A DNA stretch of 10,621 nucleotides, taken from the NCBI GenBank assembly GCA_905236295.1, contig CAJOQF010000074.1, positions 1-10,621 on the forward strand, written 5' to 3'. This DNA is from an uncultured Eubacterium sp. GTDB lineage: Bacteria; Bacillota; Clostridia; Lachnospirales; Lachnospiraceae. The position numbers and the translations under genes are program-made. This document shows, piece after piece, positions 1 to 7,800 of this stretch. Under the pieces are notes generated by a model. That model saw nothing but the letters and a program-made list of their open reading frames with translations. It was not told the origin of the DNA and searched no databases. Within the stretch, counting starts at the first letter, position 1; each line of letters opens with the position of its first letter.

Positions 1-1308
1 TATAGCCTGCATTACGGAGCGCACCAGCCATTTGTAGCTCACTAAAAGAACCGATGCGTGTGCCGAATCGACATCCCGTCTGTGTATTCTGCCGTAATCC
101 CATATGCTTTGCGAAGCTTCATTGTGCGCTGAATCTGTATCGGAGCCGGTCACCTCTTTATGGGAAGCGAGAGACTCGTTATCATAGGCGCTGACACAGT
201 TGCGTCCGTTCTCTTTTGACTGGTAGAGTGCCAGATCTGCCTTTTCGCTGAGAGTGGTGAGGGAGTCTTTGACCTCGATACCGGTAAATCCGATACTGAT
301 GGTCATTTTTACCTTATCCTGAATATTCTTATCCCGTATCTCTCTGCAGAGCTTATCAAGTGTTTCCATGGCCTTGTCAGGAGTGACATAGAGTATGCCG
401 ATAAACTCGTCGCCACCCCATCTTCCCGCAAAACCGCCGATGTCATTTACCATAGTGGTCAGCTCCTGGGCAAGTGTTGAAAGTGCGGCATCACCGACGG
501 CGTGACCGTAGGTGTCATTTATCTGCTTAAAGAAATCGATGTCGAGGAGAAACAGGCTCGATGTTGTCTTTCGATCTGTATGAGCGAAGTTATCGAACTC
601 AAAGGTGAAAGATTTCCTGTTTGAAAGTCCGGTTAGCTCGTCGGTTGTGGCAAGCTTTAATATGCGGTTTCTGTAGCTGAATATAAGATTGCTGATAAAA
701 ACAATTATTATAATAAGCATTATCAGCACGATAAAAGAGATAAGAGAGTACTGTTGTCTTTCTTCTTTATATATGCTTTTTGCATCATTTTTAAGCACAA
801 GATAGAAATCACTCTCTTCAAGTGGCTGGATAACGCAATATTGTATTTTGGGATAGATTTTGTTGGTGTCTCCGACCGTGAATGTCAGACGTCCGTTGTC
901 GGGTGAAAATTTGGATTCTGCGTTTCTGGCATAGTCCACGTTCTCCGAGAAGAACCTGTAATACATTATGTTGTCTTCGGAGTTTTCGAGAGTACTGACA
1001 TAGACATTTCCGTTACCGTCTGTGATCCAGGCTGTGATATCTTCGTAAGTGATTTCGCTGATCAAAAAATCTGTTTCTTTTTCCAACTCTTTATCGCTGA
1101 GTTTGCCGTCTTTTACACGGGAGATAAAGTGATTCATATTGTCCGCAATATCGGACGCAAGGAGATTGGTGGTGGATTCGATGGATTCCTGAATCGTGTG
1201 GGAGTTTATGGACGCAAAAAACATAGCACTTCCTGAAAATGCTATAATGATTATTAAGAATATTGCAAACAGTTGAAAGCCGGCTGTACGATCTGTTTTC
1301 TTTTTCAT
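1..1308 (-). CDS. Membrane-anchored diguanylate cyclase (GGDEF), 3' end beyond window
   Basis: Probably makes the second messenger c-di-GMP from two GTP at the inner face of the membrane. The frame is open for 436 codons from ATG at 1308 to the left edge. Residues about 11-35 form a membrane segment, 36-180 an extracytoplasmic sensor with a Cache/PAS-like stretch (AWITDGNGNVYVST), and about 188-212 a second membrane segment. The GGDEF domain runs from about 219 to 375: DELTGLSNR at 223-231, the metal/GTP region IDFFKQINDTYGH at 257-269, an intact GGDEF at 298-302 (bases 403-417) and ALYQSKENGRN at 360-370. The usual inhibitory RxxD I-site five residues before GGDEF reads DIGG, so product inhibition at that site is not expected. 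Residues 377-436 are an unrecognised tail, not an EAL or HD-GYP start. An in-frame ATG at 1320 lies too close to the AAGG motif; 1308 has better spacing. The class is well supported; the sensed signal is unknown. Confidence 0.93.
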   Translation of the reverse strand, partial: MKKKTDRTAGFQLFAIFLIIIIAFSGSAMFFASINSHTIQESIESTTNLLASDIADNMNHFISRVKDGKLSDKELEKETDFLISEITYEDITAWITDGNGNVYVSTLENSEDNIMYYRFFSENVDYARNAESKFSPDNGRLTFTVGDTNKIYPKIQYCVIQPLEESDFYLVLKNDAKSIYKEERQQYSLISFIVLIMLIIIIVFISNLIFSYRNRILKLATTDELTGLSNRKSFTFEFDNFAHTDRKTTSSLFLLDIDFFKQINDTYGHAVGDAALSTLAQELTTMVNDIGGFAGRWGGDEFIGILYVTPDKAMETLDKLCREIRDKNIQDKVKMTISIGFTGIEVKDSLTTLSEKADLALYQSKENGRNCVSAYDNESLASHKEVTGSDTDSAHNEASQSIWDYGRIHRRDVDSAHASVLLVSYKWLVRSVMQAI

Positions 1309-1338
1309 ATAAGTCACCATCCTTAGTTGAACGAACTT

Positions 1339-1367
1339 AATTTAGCATACTTTTATAGTTTCTTCAA
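1339..1367 (-). promoter_or_regulatory. Candidate sigma-A promoter for the diguanylate cyclase
   Basis: On the minus strand a -35 TTGAAG (1362-1367) is followed by a 17-nt spacer and a -10 TAAATT (1339-1344). Transcription would start near 1332, giving a leader of about 24 nt before the ATG at 1308. The spacing is ideal and the boxes are moderate matches to TTGACA/TATAAT. Read by eye only. Confidence 0.5.
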
Positions 1368-1391
1368 CAGGATTAGCTTTTGCAATAAATC

Positions 1392-1420
1392 TTGTGGGAT
1401 ATAAAAAAATGTGTTAATAT
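1392..1420 (+). promoter_or_regulatory. Candidate promoter for the aldo/keto reductase operon
   Basis: A -35 TTGTGG (1392-1397), a 17-nt spacer and a -10 TAATAT (1415-1420) precede the operon, with a predicted start near 1427 and a leader of about 63 nt. The -35 box matches consensus at only three positions, so this is a moderate candidate. A short inverted repeat lies at its predicted start site. Confidence 0.4.
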
Positions 1421-1424
1421 GAAG

Positions 1425-1439
1425 CAAATTATGCATTTG
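1425..1439. repeat. Short inverted repeat at the operon's predicted start site
   Basis: CAAAT and ATTTG arms flank the 5-nt spacer TATGC. The repeat overlaps the predicted transcription start of the operon that encodes an RpiR-type regulator, so it could be an operator. Five-base arms in AT-rich DNA can arise by chance, so support is weak. Confidence 0.25.
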
Positions 1440-1476
1440 AGTTTATGATGCGGTAAGTAAGGGTATAGATTCTGTA

Positions 1477-1492
1477 AAGGAGAATGAATATG
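1477..1492 (+). promoter_or_regulatory. Ribosome binding site that decides the reductase start
   Basis: AAGGAG (1477-1482) lies only 1 nt before the ATG at 1484 but 7 nt before the in-frame ATG at 1490. The second ATG is therefore the likely start, which removes two residues (MN) from the longest possible reading. Confidence 0.75.
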
Positions 1493-2623
1493 GTTTACAA
1501 CGATTTTAACGGAATTAAACTGTCTGCGCTTGGCATGGGCACCATGAGACTTCCGGTAGTGAACGGAAATGATGCTGTAATAGATGAGGAGACCTCGCTT
1601 CGCATGTTTGACTATGCTTATGAGCATGGAGTCAACTATTTTGATACGGCCTGGGGGTACCATGCGGGAAACTCTGAGCTGGTCACAGGAAAGGCACTAA
1701 AGAGATATCCAAGGGATTCTTTCTATCTTGCAACGAAATTCCCGGGATATGATGTCACGAACTTCCCTAAGGCGGAGGAGATATTCGAAAAGCAGCTTGA
1801 GAAATGTCAGGTTGATCACTTTGACTTTTATCTTCTGCACAATGTATGTGAGGCAAATATAGAGTACTACCTTGATCCGAAGTACGGAATATACGATTAT
1901 TTCACGGAGCAGAAGAAAAATGGCAGAATACGCCATCTCGGATTTTCCGCGCATGCGATATATGATAATATAGTGCGTTTCCTTGAGGTGTACGGAGATG
2001 ATATGGAGTTTGGACAGCTCCAGTTAAACTGGCTTGACTGGTCTTTCCAGGACGGTGAGAGAAAATACAATCTCCTCAAGGAGAGAAATATCCCGGTAGT
2101 GGTTATGGAGCCGCTTCGTGGAGGAAAGCTTTGCAATTTGAAACCTGAATATGAGGCAAAGCTTAAGGCGGTGCATCCGGATTGGAATCAGGTTGAGTGG
2201 GCGTTCAGGTTCCTGCAGAGACTTTCCGCAGTTTCGGTTACGCTTTCCGGAATGTCTGATGAGAAACAGATGATGGAAAACATCGACATCTACGAGAAGC
2301 ATGAGCCGCTTAGCGATGCAGATATGAAGGTTCTTGACGAGATCGTAGAGGATATGAAGAAGGAGAAATCACTTCCTTGTACATCATGCCATTACTGTAC
2401 AAGCCATTGCCCGGCAGAGCTTGATATACCGTATCTGATCTCTTTATACAATGAGGCAATAATGACAGGAAAAGGCGGATTTATCGCTCCTATGGCGCTT
2501 GGAGTCTTGGATGACAGCAAAAAGCCGGGGGCTTGCCTTCACTGTGAGAGCTGCGAGGCTGTTTGCCCACAGCAGATAAAAATTTCTGATATGATGACTG
2601 AATTTGCCAAGATGACATCATAG
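1490..2623 (+). CDS. Aldo/keto reductase with two C-terminal [4Fe-4S] motifs
   Basis: Predicted cytoplasmic NAD(P)H-linked oxidoreductase of the aldo/keto reductase superfamily (COG1453-like), 377 aa. The N-terminal TIM barrel (about 5-275) carries the expected catalytic tetrad: D52 and Y57 in FDTAWGY, K83 in LATKFP and H117 in YLLHN. The C-terminal part is a ferredoxin-like region with two CxxCxxCxxxC sets, Cys 297/300/303/307 and Cys 349/352/355/359, the second in CLHCESCEAVCP. The clusters suggest electron exchange with an iron-sulfur or flavin partner besides NAD(P)H; the substrate cannot be told. It is the first gene of an operon, followed after 15 bp by the RpiR-type regulator and then a flavoprotein. 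The length and all motifs are intact. The family call is firm; physiological role unknown. Confidence 0.93.
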   Translation: MVYNDFNGIKLSALGMGTMRLPVVNGNDAVIDEETSLRMFDYAYEHGVNYFDTAWGYHAGNSELVTGKALKRYPRDSFYLATKFPGYDVTNFPKAEEIFEKQLEKCQVDHFDFYLLHNVCEANIEYYLDPKYGIYDYFTEQKKNGRIRHLGFSAHAIYDNIVRFLEVYGDDMEFGQLQLNWLDWSFQDGERKYNLLKERNIPVVVMEPLRGGKLCNLKPEYEAKLKAVHPDWNQVEWAFRFLQRLSAVSVTLSGMSDEKQMMENIDIYEKHEPLSDADMKVLDEIVEDMKKEKSLPCTSCHYCTSHCPAELDIPYLISLYNEAIMTGKGGFIAPMALGVLDDSKKPGACLHCESCEAVCPQQIKISDMMTEFAKMTS

Positions 2624-2628
2624 ATTTC

Positions 2629-2641
2629 GGAGGATATTTTG
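2629..2641 (+). promoter_or_regulatory. Ribosome binding site and TTG start of the RpiR-type regulator
   Basis: GGAGGA (2629-2634) stands 4-5 nt before TTG at 2639-2641. The next in-frame ATG, at 2663, has no comparable purine-rich site, so the rare TTG start is preferred. TTG may keep the regulator's expression low relative to its neighbours (inference). Confidence 0.7.
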
Positions 2642-3550
2642 AAAAAGAATGTAATTGAAAAGATGAACGAGAATTATTCCAAGCTCAGCCGCGGACAAAA
2701 AAAGCTTGTTTCGTTTATAACTGACAACTATGATGTGGCGGTGTTTTACACGGCATCCGAACTTGGAAAGGCAGTTGGCGTCAGCGAATCTACAGTAGTC
2801 AGATTCGCTGCGTCGCTCGGATATAAGGGCTATCCACAGTTTCAGAAGGAACTTGAAAGTTGGGTTCACAAGAAGATGATGGATAGCCAGTCTATTGATA
2901 TCATACCGGAGAGACTTGACAAGAGAAGCCTCTCATATGCAGTACTTAAGGCAGAGCAGGAAAACCTCTCGGAAACATTTGCAAATATTACCACAGGCAA
3001 ATTAAAAACCGCCGCCAAGATGATAGTGGAAGCCCGGAAAATTTACATACTCGGCGTAAGAGAGAGTATGCCGGTAGCATTTTTGATGGAAAGACAGCTT
3101 ATGCAATATGGCCTTGATGTAATTAACCTTTCGGAGCGCGACTTAAACGATATGTTTGACAGACTTGCATTTTTAAAGCAGGGTGATGTTGTGATCGGTA
3201 TAAGCTTTCCGCGTTATTCCAAAAAGACGCTGAAGGTATTGGAGCTTGCCAACTCAAAAAGGGCAAAGGTCATAACCATTACGGACAGTATATTTTCCCC
3301 TCTTAATATGTATTCCTCATGCAATGTGGTGGCGAGCGTAAATATTTCTGCAGAGTTTATTTCGATGGCTGCTCCGATCAGCATTGCAAATGTTATCTGC
3401 ATGCTTGTTATGCAGGAGAGGGAGCATGAGTATATCAAGAACCTCGAGATGATGGAGGACTTCTGGACGGAGTTCGGAGATGACTGCAATGACGAACTCG
3501 ATCATGTGAGTGAGACATTGAAAAACAGATATAAGGTTAGAGAAAACTGA
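2639..3550 (+). CDS. RpiR/MurR-family transcriptional regulator (HTH + SIS)
   Basis: DNA-binding regulator of 303 aa. Residues 1-75 form the HTH_6 domain; the recognition region is about 38-62 (YTASELGKAVGVSESTVVRF), followed by the family-typical LGYKGYPQF. Residues about 122-260 form a SIS domain, a Rossmann-like fold that in known family members binds phosphosugars. The usual glycine-rich SxSG phosphate-binding turn reads ISFPRYSKKTL (188-198), a variant I associate with a subgroup of RpiR proteins, so the ligand may not be a classical sugar phosphate. Later motifs (VITITDSIFSPL, 211-222) fit the family. It sits between the reductase and the flavoprotein gene, and its stop overlaps the next ATG by one base (TGATG), so it is probably translated together with them and may control this operon. 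Regulator class is sure; target and ligand are inferred. Confidence 0.92.
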   Translation: MKKNVIEKMNENYSKLSRGQKKLVSFITDNYDVAVFYTASELGKAVGVSESTVVRFAASLGYKGYPQFQKELESWVHKKMMDSQSIDIIPERLDKRSLSYAVLKAEQENLSETFANITTGKLKTAAKMIVEARKIYILGVRESMPVAFLMERQLMQYGLDVINLSERDLNDMFDRLAFLKQGDVVIGISFPRYSKKTLKVLELANSKRAKVITITDSIFSPLNMYSSCNVVASVNISAEFISMAAPISIANVICMLVMQEREHEYIKNLEMMEDFWTEFGDDCNDELDHVSETLKNRYKVREN

Positions 3551-4824
3551 TGTCAAAAGTGATAGTTATAGGTGGAGGAGCGTCCGGCATGATGGCGGCT
3601 TATTCGGCTTCAATGTGCGGACACTGCGTCACTCTTATTGAGAAAAACGAAAAACTTGGAAAAAAGATTTATATTACCGGAAAGGGGCGTTGCAATTTCA
3701 CAAACGATTCGGATGTGGAAACGCTCCTTTTAAATGTCGTCAGAAATCCAAAGTTTTTGTACAGCGCGTTCTATACATTTGATGCGGCAGCAGTCATTGA
3801 CTTTTTTGAGACGCATGGCATGAAGACGAAGGTGGAGAGAGGAAACCGGGCATTTCCGGCGTCTGATCACTCGTCGGACGTGATCAGGACTTTGGAGAGG
3901 GCGCTTCGCGATAACGGGGTCGAGATTCTGCTAAACACTGAGGTTAAAAGCATTCTGAGTGAGAGCAATCCGATCTTTGAGCCTGTCGAAGGGACAAGAG
4001 TGGTGGGAGTAAAGGATGCCGCCGGCAAAACTTATCATGCCGACGCAGTTATAGTCGCCACCGGCGGGCTTTCATATGCTACCACCGGCTCGACAGGAGA
4101 CGGATACAGATTCGCAAAAGAATACGGGCATAAGATAAAAGAGACATCCCCGTCTTTGGTTCCGCTGAATACCAAAGAAGAGTACGTAAAAGAACTTATG
4201 GGACTCTCATTGAAGAATGTAGAGCTTAAAGTGGTGGAAACTTCAGGCAAAGGCAAGGAAAAGGTGGTTTTCTCCGAGCAGGGGGAGATGCTTTTTACCC
4301 ACTTTGGAATAAGCGGACCGCTCGTCCTTACGGCAAGCGCAAAATTAAACGATTTGATGAGAAGTCAAAATGAAGTCAGGGCGTATATAGATCTAAAACC
4401 TGCACTTTCGGTTGAAAAACTCGAAAAACGAATCCTGAGAGACTGGGATGAGATCAAGAACAGGCAGTTTAAAAATTCTTTGAAGGATTTGTTGCCGACA
4501 AAGATGATTCCGGTTGTCATCGGACTTAGCGGAATCGATGAAGAAAAGAAGATAAATGAAATCACTTCAAAAGAAAGGGGAGATCTTGTAAGGCTCTTAA
4601 AGAGCTTCCCACTTACGATAACTGGGCTCAGAGGATATGAGGAGGCCGTCATAACAAAGGGTGGTGTTGCTATAAATGAGATCGATCCATCCACCATGCA
4701 ATCGAAAAAGGCCAACGGGCTGTACTTTGTGGGAGAGGTGTTGGATCTCGACGCCTACACCGGAGGGTTTAATCTGCAGATAGCCTGGTCAACAGGCTAT
4801 CTTGCAGGACTAAACATAGGTTGA
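3550..4824 (+). CDS. HI0933-family NAD(P)/FAD-dependent oxidoreductase (BaiN/YhiN-like)
   Basis: Flavoprotein of 424 aa, a normal length for the family. The N-terminal Rossmann motif is GGGASG (8-13), with E31 ending the second strand to hold the FAD ribose; the family signature GKGRCNFTN is at 44-52. A second FAD-contacting motif, ATGG, is at 170-173, and the conserved C-terminal block is VGEVLDLDAYTGGFNLQIAW (394-413). Some relatives have been annotated as BaiN bile-acid reductases or aminoacetone oxidases, but most family members, including this one, have no assigned substrate. The ATG overlaps the regulator's TGA, and no strong Shine-Dalgarno site is visible, so translational coupling is likely. 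The stop lies 14 bp from the stop of the convergent ABC gene, and a strong inverted repeat lies inside the last 50 bases of the gene. Confidence 0.93.
   Translation: MSKVIVIGGGASGMMAAYSASMCGHCVTLIEKNEKLGKKIYITGKGRCNFTNDSDVETLLLNVVRNPKFLYSAFYTFDAAAVIDFFETHGMKTKVERGNRAFPASDHSSDVIRTLERALRDNGVEILLNTEVKSILSESNPIFEPVEGTRVVGVKDAAGKTYHADAVIVATGGLSYATTGSTGDGYRFAKEYGHKIKETSPSLVPLNTKEEYVKELMGLSLKNVELKVVETSGKGKEKVVFSEQGEMLFTHFGISGPLVLTASAKLNDLMRSQNEVRAYIDLKPALSVEKLEKRILRDWDEIKNRQFKNSLKDLLPTKMIPVVIGLSGIDEEKKINEITSKERGDLVRLLKSFPLTITGLRGYEEAVITKGGVAINEIDPSTMQSKKANGLYFVGEVLDLDAYTGGFNLQIAWSTGYLAGLNIG
4774..4807. repeat. Strong hairpin inside the 3' end of the flavoprotein gene
   Basis: GATAGCCTG (4779-4787) and CAGGCTATC (4793-4801) pair perfectly across a 5-nt loop. 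The stem extends by CTGCA/TGCAG (4774-4778 with 4803-4807) past a single unpaired T at 4802, for 14 base pairs in total. It lies 17 bp before one stop codon and 31 bp beyond the stop of the convergent gene. Neither strand has a T-run after the stem, so it is not a classical Rho-independent terminator. The same bases encode a conserved part of the flavoprotein, so coding constraint could partly explain it. Confidence 0.6.
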
Positions 4825-4838
4825 AACAGCGGGAAAGG

Positions 4839-7800
4839 TTAATTGGAGCGTACAACGCCCTCGATTATTCCTTTTCCGTTTTCGTATTTATATTCAATGT
4901 TTTGCAATATATTTTGTATCATTGCAATCGAGATAGAATCTCCCTCTTCCCTGATGTTCATTTCCTCGCCGATGTATTCTGCCTTTAGAATGATTTTTCC
5001 GGTTGTCTCCTCGTATTCAAAGGTCAGGAATGCATCGGTATTTTTGCCGAAATGTTCCTGGAAGATTTCAAGACCGAGCTCCTCGGTAATTGAGATCATG
5101 CGCCTGGTGATCGCGTGTTCCAATACCTGACGGTGTCCGAAGGCTTCGATCTGTGATATAGCGCCACCGAAATCGAAGTGTGTACCCTTTATTGGTATGG
5201 TTATTGCCTTCAGACGTTTTATAAACAGTCGGGTCTTTTCTTTTTCCGGAGCGTTGAATATCTGTTTTGGAGTGCCCTCCTCGTAGATGGTTCCCTCATC
5301 CAGATAGAATACACGGTTGGACACGTCTCGGGCAAAATTCATCTCGTGTGTTACGATGACCATGGTCTTGCCGTTCTTGGCGAGGTTTCGTATTACTGCC
5401 AGTACCTCTTCTATAGTGGTAGGATCAAGAGCGGATGTCGGCTCATCAAAGAGGATCATTTCCGGATCCATTGCAACCTGTCGGGCTATGGCGACGCGCT
5501 GCTGCTGACCGCCGGAGAGTTCGCTTGGATAATTCATGGCTTTTTCTGCCAGTCCCACCTTGTTTAATACTTCCATACTGTGAACCAGAGCATCCTCTTT
5601 GGAGCGGCCCAGCAGTTCGATCTGTGCCAGCATGATATTTTCCACGATTGTAAGGTGTGAGAACAGGAAGAATGACTGGAATACCATTCCCACCTGTCTT
5701 CGAAGCGCCTTTAAGTCATAGCCGTGCTTTAGTATGCTGTCTCCCTTGAAGAGGATTTCTCCACCGTCGGTTGTCTCAAGCTGGTTTAACATATTCAGGA
5801 AGGTACTCTTTCCGGTTCCGGAAGGTCCGATTATCGCAATCACGTCTCCGGTTTTTATCTCGCAGCTTATATCCTTTATCGGGGTGACATTTTCGTAGCG
5901 CTTCATAAGATGCGAAATCTTGTAGAGCACTCTTTTTTCGCCGGTATCGGACAAAACGACGGATGTATTCGTGGCTTTGATCTTGCCGGAATTGTATTTG
6001 TCCATAAGCTTTTTAAGCTCACCGATTCTTCGGCTGCCGGGTTTGATCTTTTTCTCAAGCCGGTTTAGAAGTGCTATCAATATAACCGAGAGAATAAAGT
6101 AGATCACAGCAGTCAGAATAAGCGGGAAGAACGCTTCGTAGGTTCTGCTTCGGATAATGTCGGCAGCCCTGGTAAGATCCATGACGGAAATGTAACCTGC
6201 CACTGATGTGAGCTTTACAAGCGCTATAAATTGACCTGTGTAGACAGGTATTATGTGAATGAGCGCCTGTGGGAATACAACTTTCCTGAAACCGTGGAAA
6301 TTGCTAAAACCCATAGCTTTTGCCGCGCGAGCCTGACCTTTTGGCACGGCCTCGATACCGTTTCGGAACATCTCGGAAGTATATGCCGAAAAATCAAGCG
6401 CAAAACCGATCACGCATACCCAGAATGCAGGGAAGTCCGCTTCGGTAAAAATAACATAATTGAGTACAAGCAATAGAACCACGATAGGGATTCCTCTGAA
6501 TATACGGATGTATATATCGGATATCACCACAGCGACCTTATTCTTTCGCATCCTGAGAAAGCAGATGAGTGCACCGAGTCCGGTACCTATAAGTCCCGCA
6601 AGGGCTGAGAGTGCAAGCGTGGTAAGCAGGCCTGAGATGATCATTTTCCATCTGCCTTCGCGGACAAAGTTTTTAATAAAACTCTGTTTAAGGCTCGTAA
6701 AAAAGTTACCCGAATCTTTTTTGTCTGCGACCTGAACGAATGCGTAAATACTGCTTGAATAAAAAGGTTCAGTCAGATTTGCACTCTCGAGTCGGTCCGG
6801 AGTCTGTGTAACATAGTCTGCTATTATATCGTATGTTCCGGCATTCAGTCCCGCGATTTCAGACGCAAATGGCATGGTCTCAAATTCCGGGATGTAGCCG
6901 TACTCCGCGCAATAGCTGTTGATAAGTTCTATAAACATACCGGTAAGTTCATCCCCAATATAGAAGGAGTTATTTTCAAACACTCCTGTGGTGGCAACTT
7001 TTAACTTCCCGTTTTTTCCGTCGAAGGTGTAATTCTCCATAACGTTCTTGCCGTTAGAGTTGTCCCACTTATCCCTCAATTCCTTGAACTTTCCACTGTC
7101 TTTAAGTTTGGCAAAATGTTCGCTCATTTCATTTGCCAGCTTTTCTCCGGCATCATTTTTCTGGGTGGCAAAAGAGTAATTAAATGTGGCGATAGGTTCG
7201 GGGAGGCTGGTAATATTTGGGTATGTTGTGGGAATGGTTGCAACCATATCAGTATAGGCAAACGCTGCATCGGCCTTGCCGGTATTCAATGTATTAAATT
7301 CGTCCGCAAAGGTATCGTAGGACAGGCATTCGGCATCGGGGAAATACTTTATAGCTGAATCATAAAGATCAGATCCTGTCAACACGGCGATCTTTCGACC
7401 GGGTTCCTTTAGTTCCTGAAGTGTCAGTGCGGGAGATGATGCATTTGTATTTAGTATGGCTAAAACTGAGCCGCCCTCAAATGTGGGCTCGGCGAAATAT
7501 ACACTCTCTGCGCGTTCGGCCGTATAGGCGATACCACCGCAGGCCAGATCGGCTTTGCCTGAGGAAACGGCGGGAAGGATCCCGGCAAAAGTCATGGAAT
7601 CCATTTTGAGAGCATAGCCTTTTTCTTTGCAGAACATGGTGATAAAATCTACATCCAGACCGACAAGCTTTTCATCTTTGATAAAAATAAACGGAACCAT
7701 GGTGCTGTCTACTGCCACATTGAGAGTACCGTTTTTACCGGAGAGAGTATCCGGGTCGATGACAGTCTGTTTGCTTGTGTCTCCTCCGAACCATTTGTCA

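Noticed and set aside
2663..3550. ATG at 2663 as the start of the RpiR-type regulator
   Set aside because: It lacks a good ribosome binding site and would cut into the start of the HTH_6 domain, whereas TTG at 2639 has GGAGGA at usable spacing.
5178..5567. Open frame of 129 codons on the plus strand inside the ABC ATPase region
   Set aside because: Antisense to the intact Walker and signature motifs of the ATPase, with no family resemblance.
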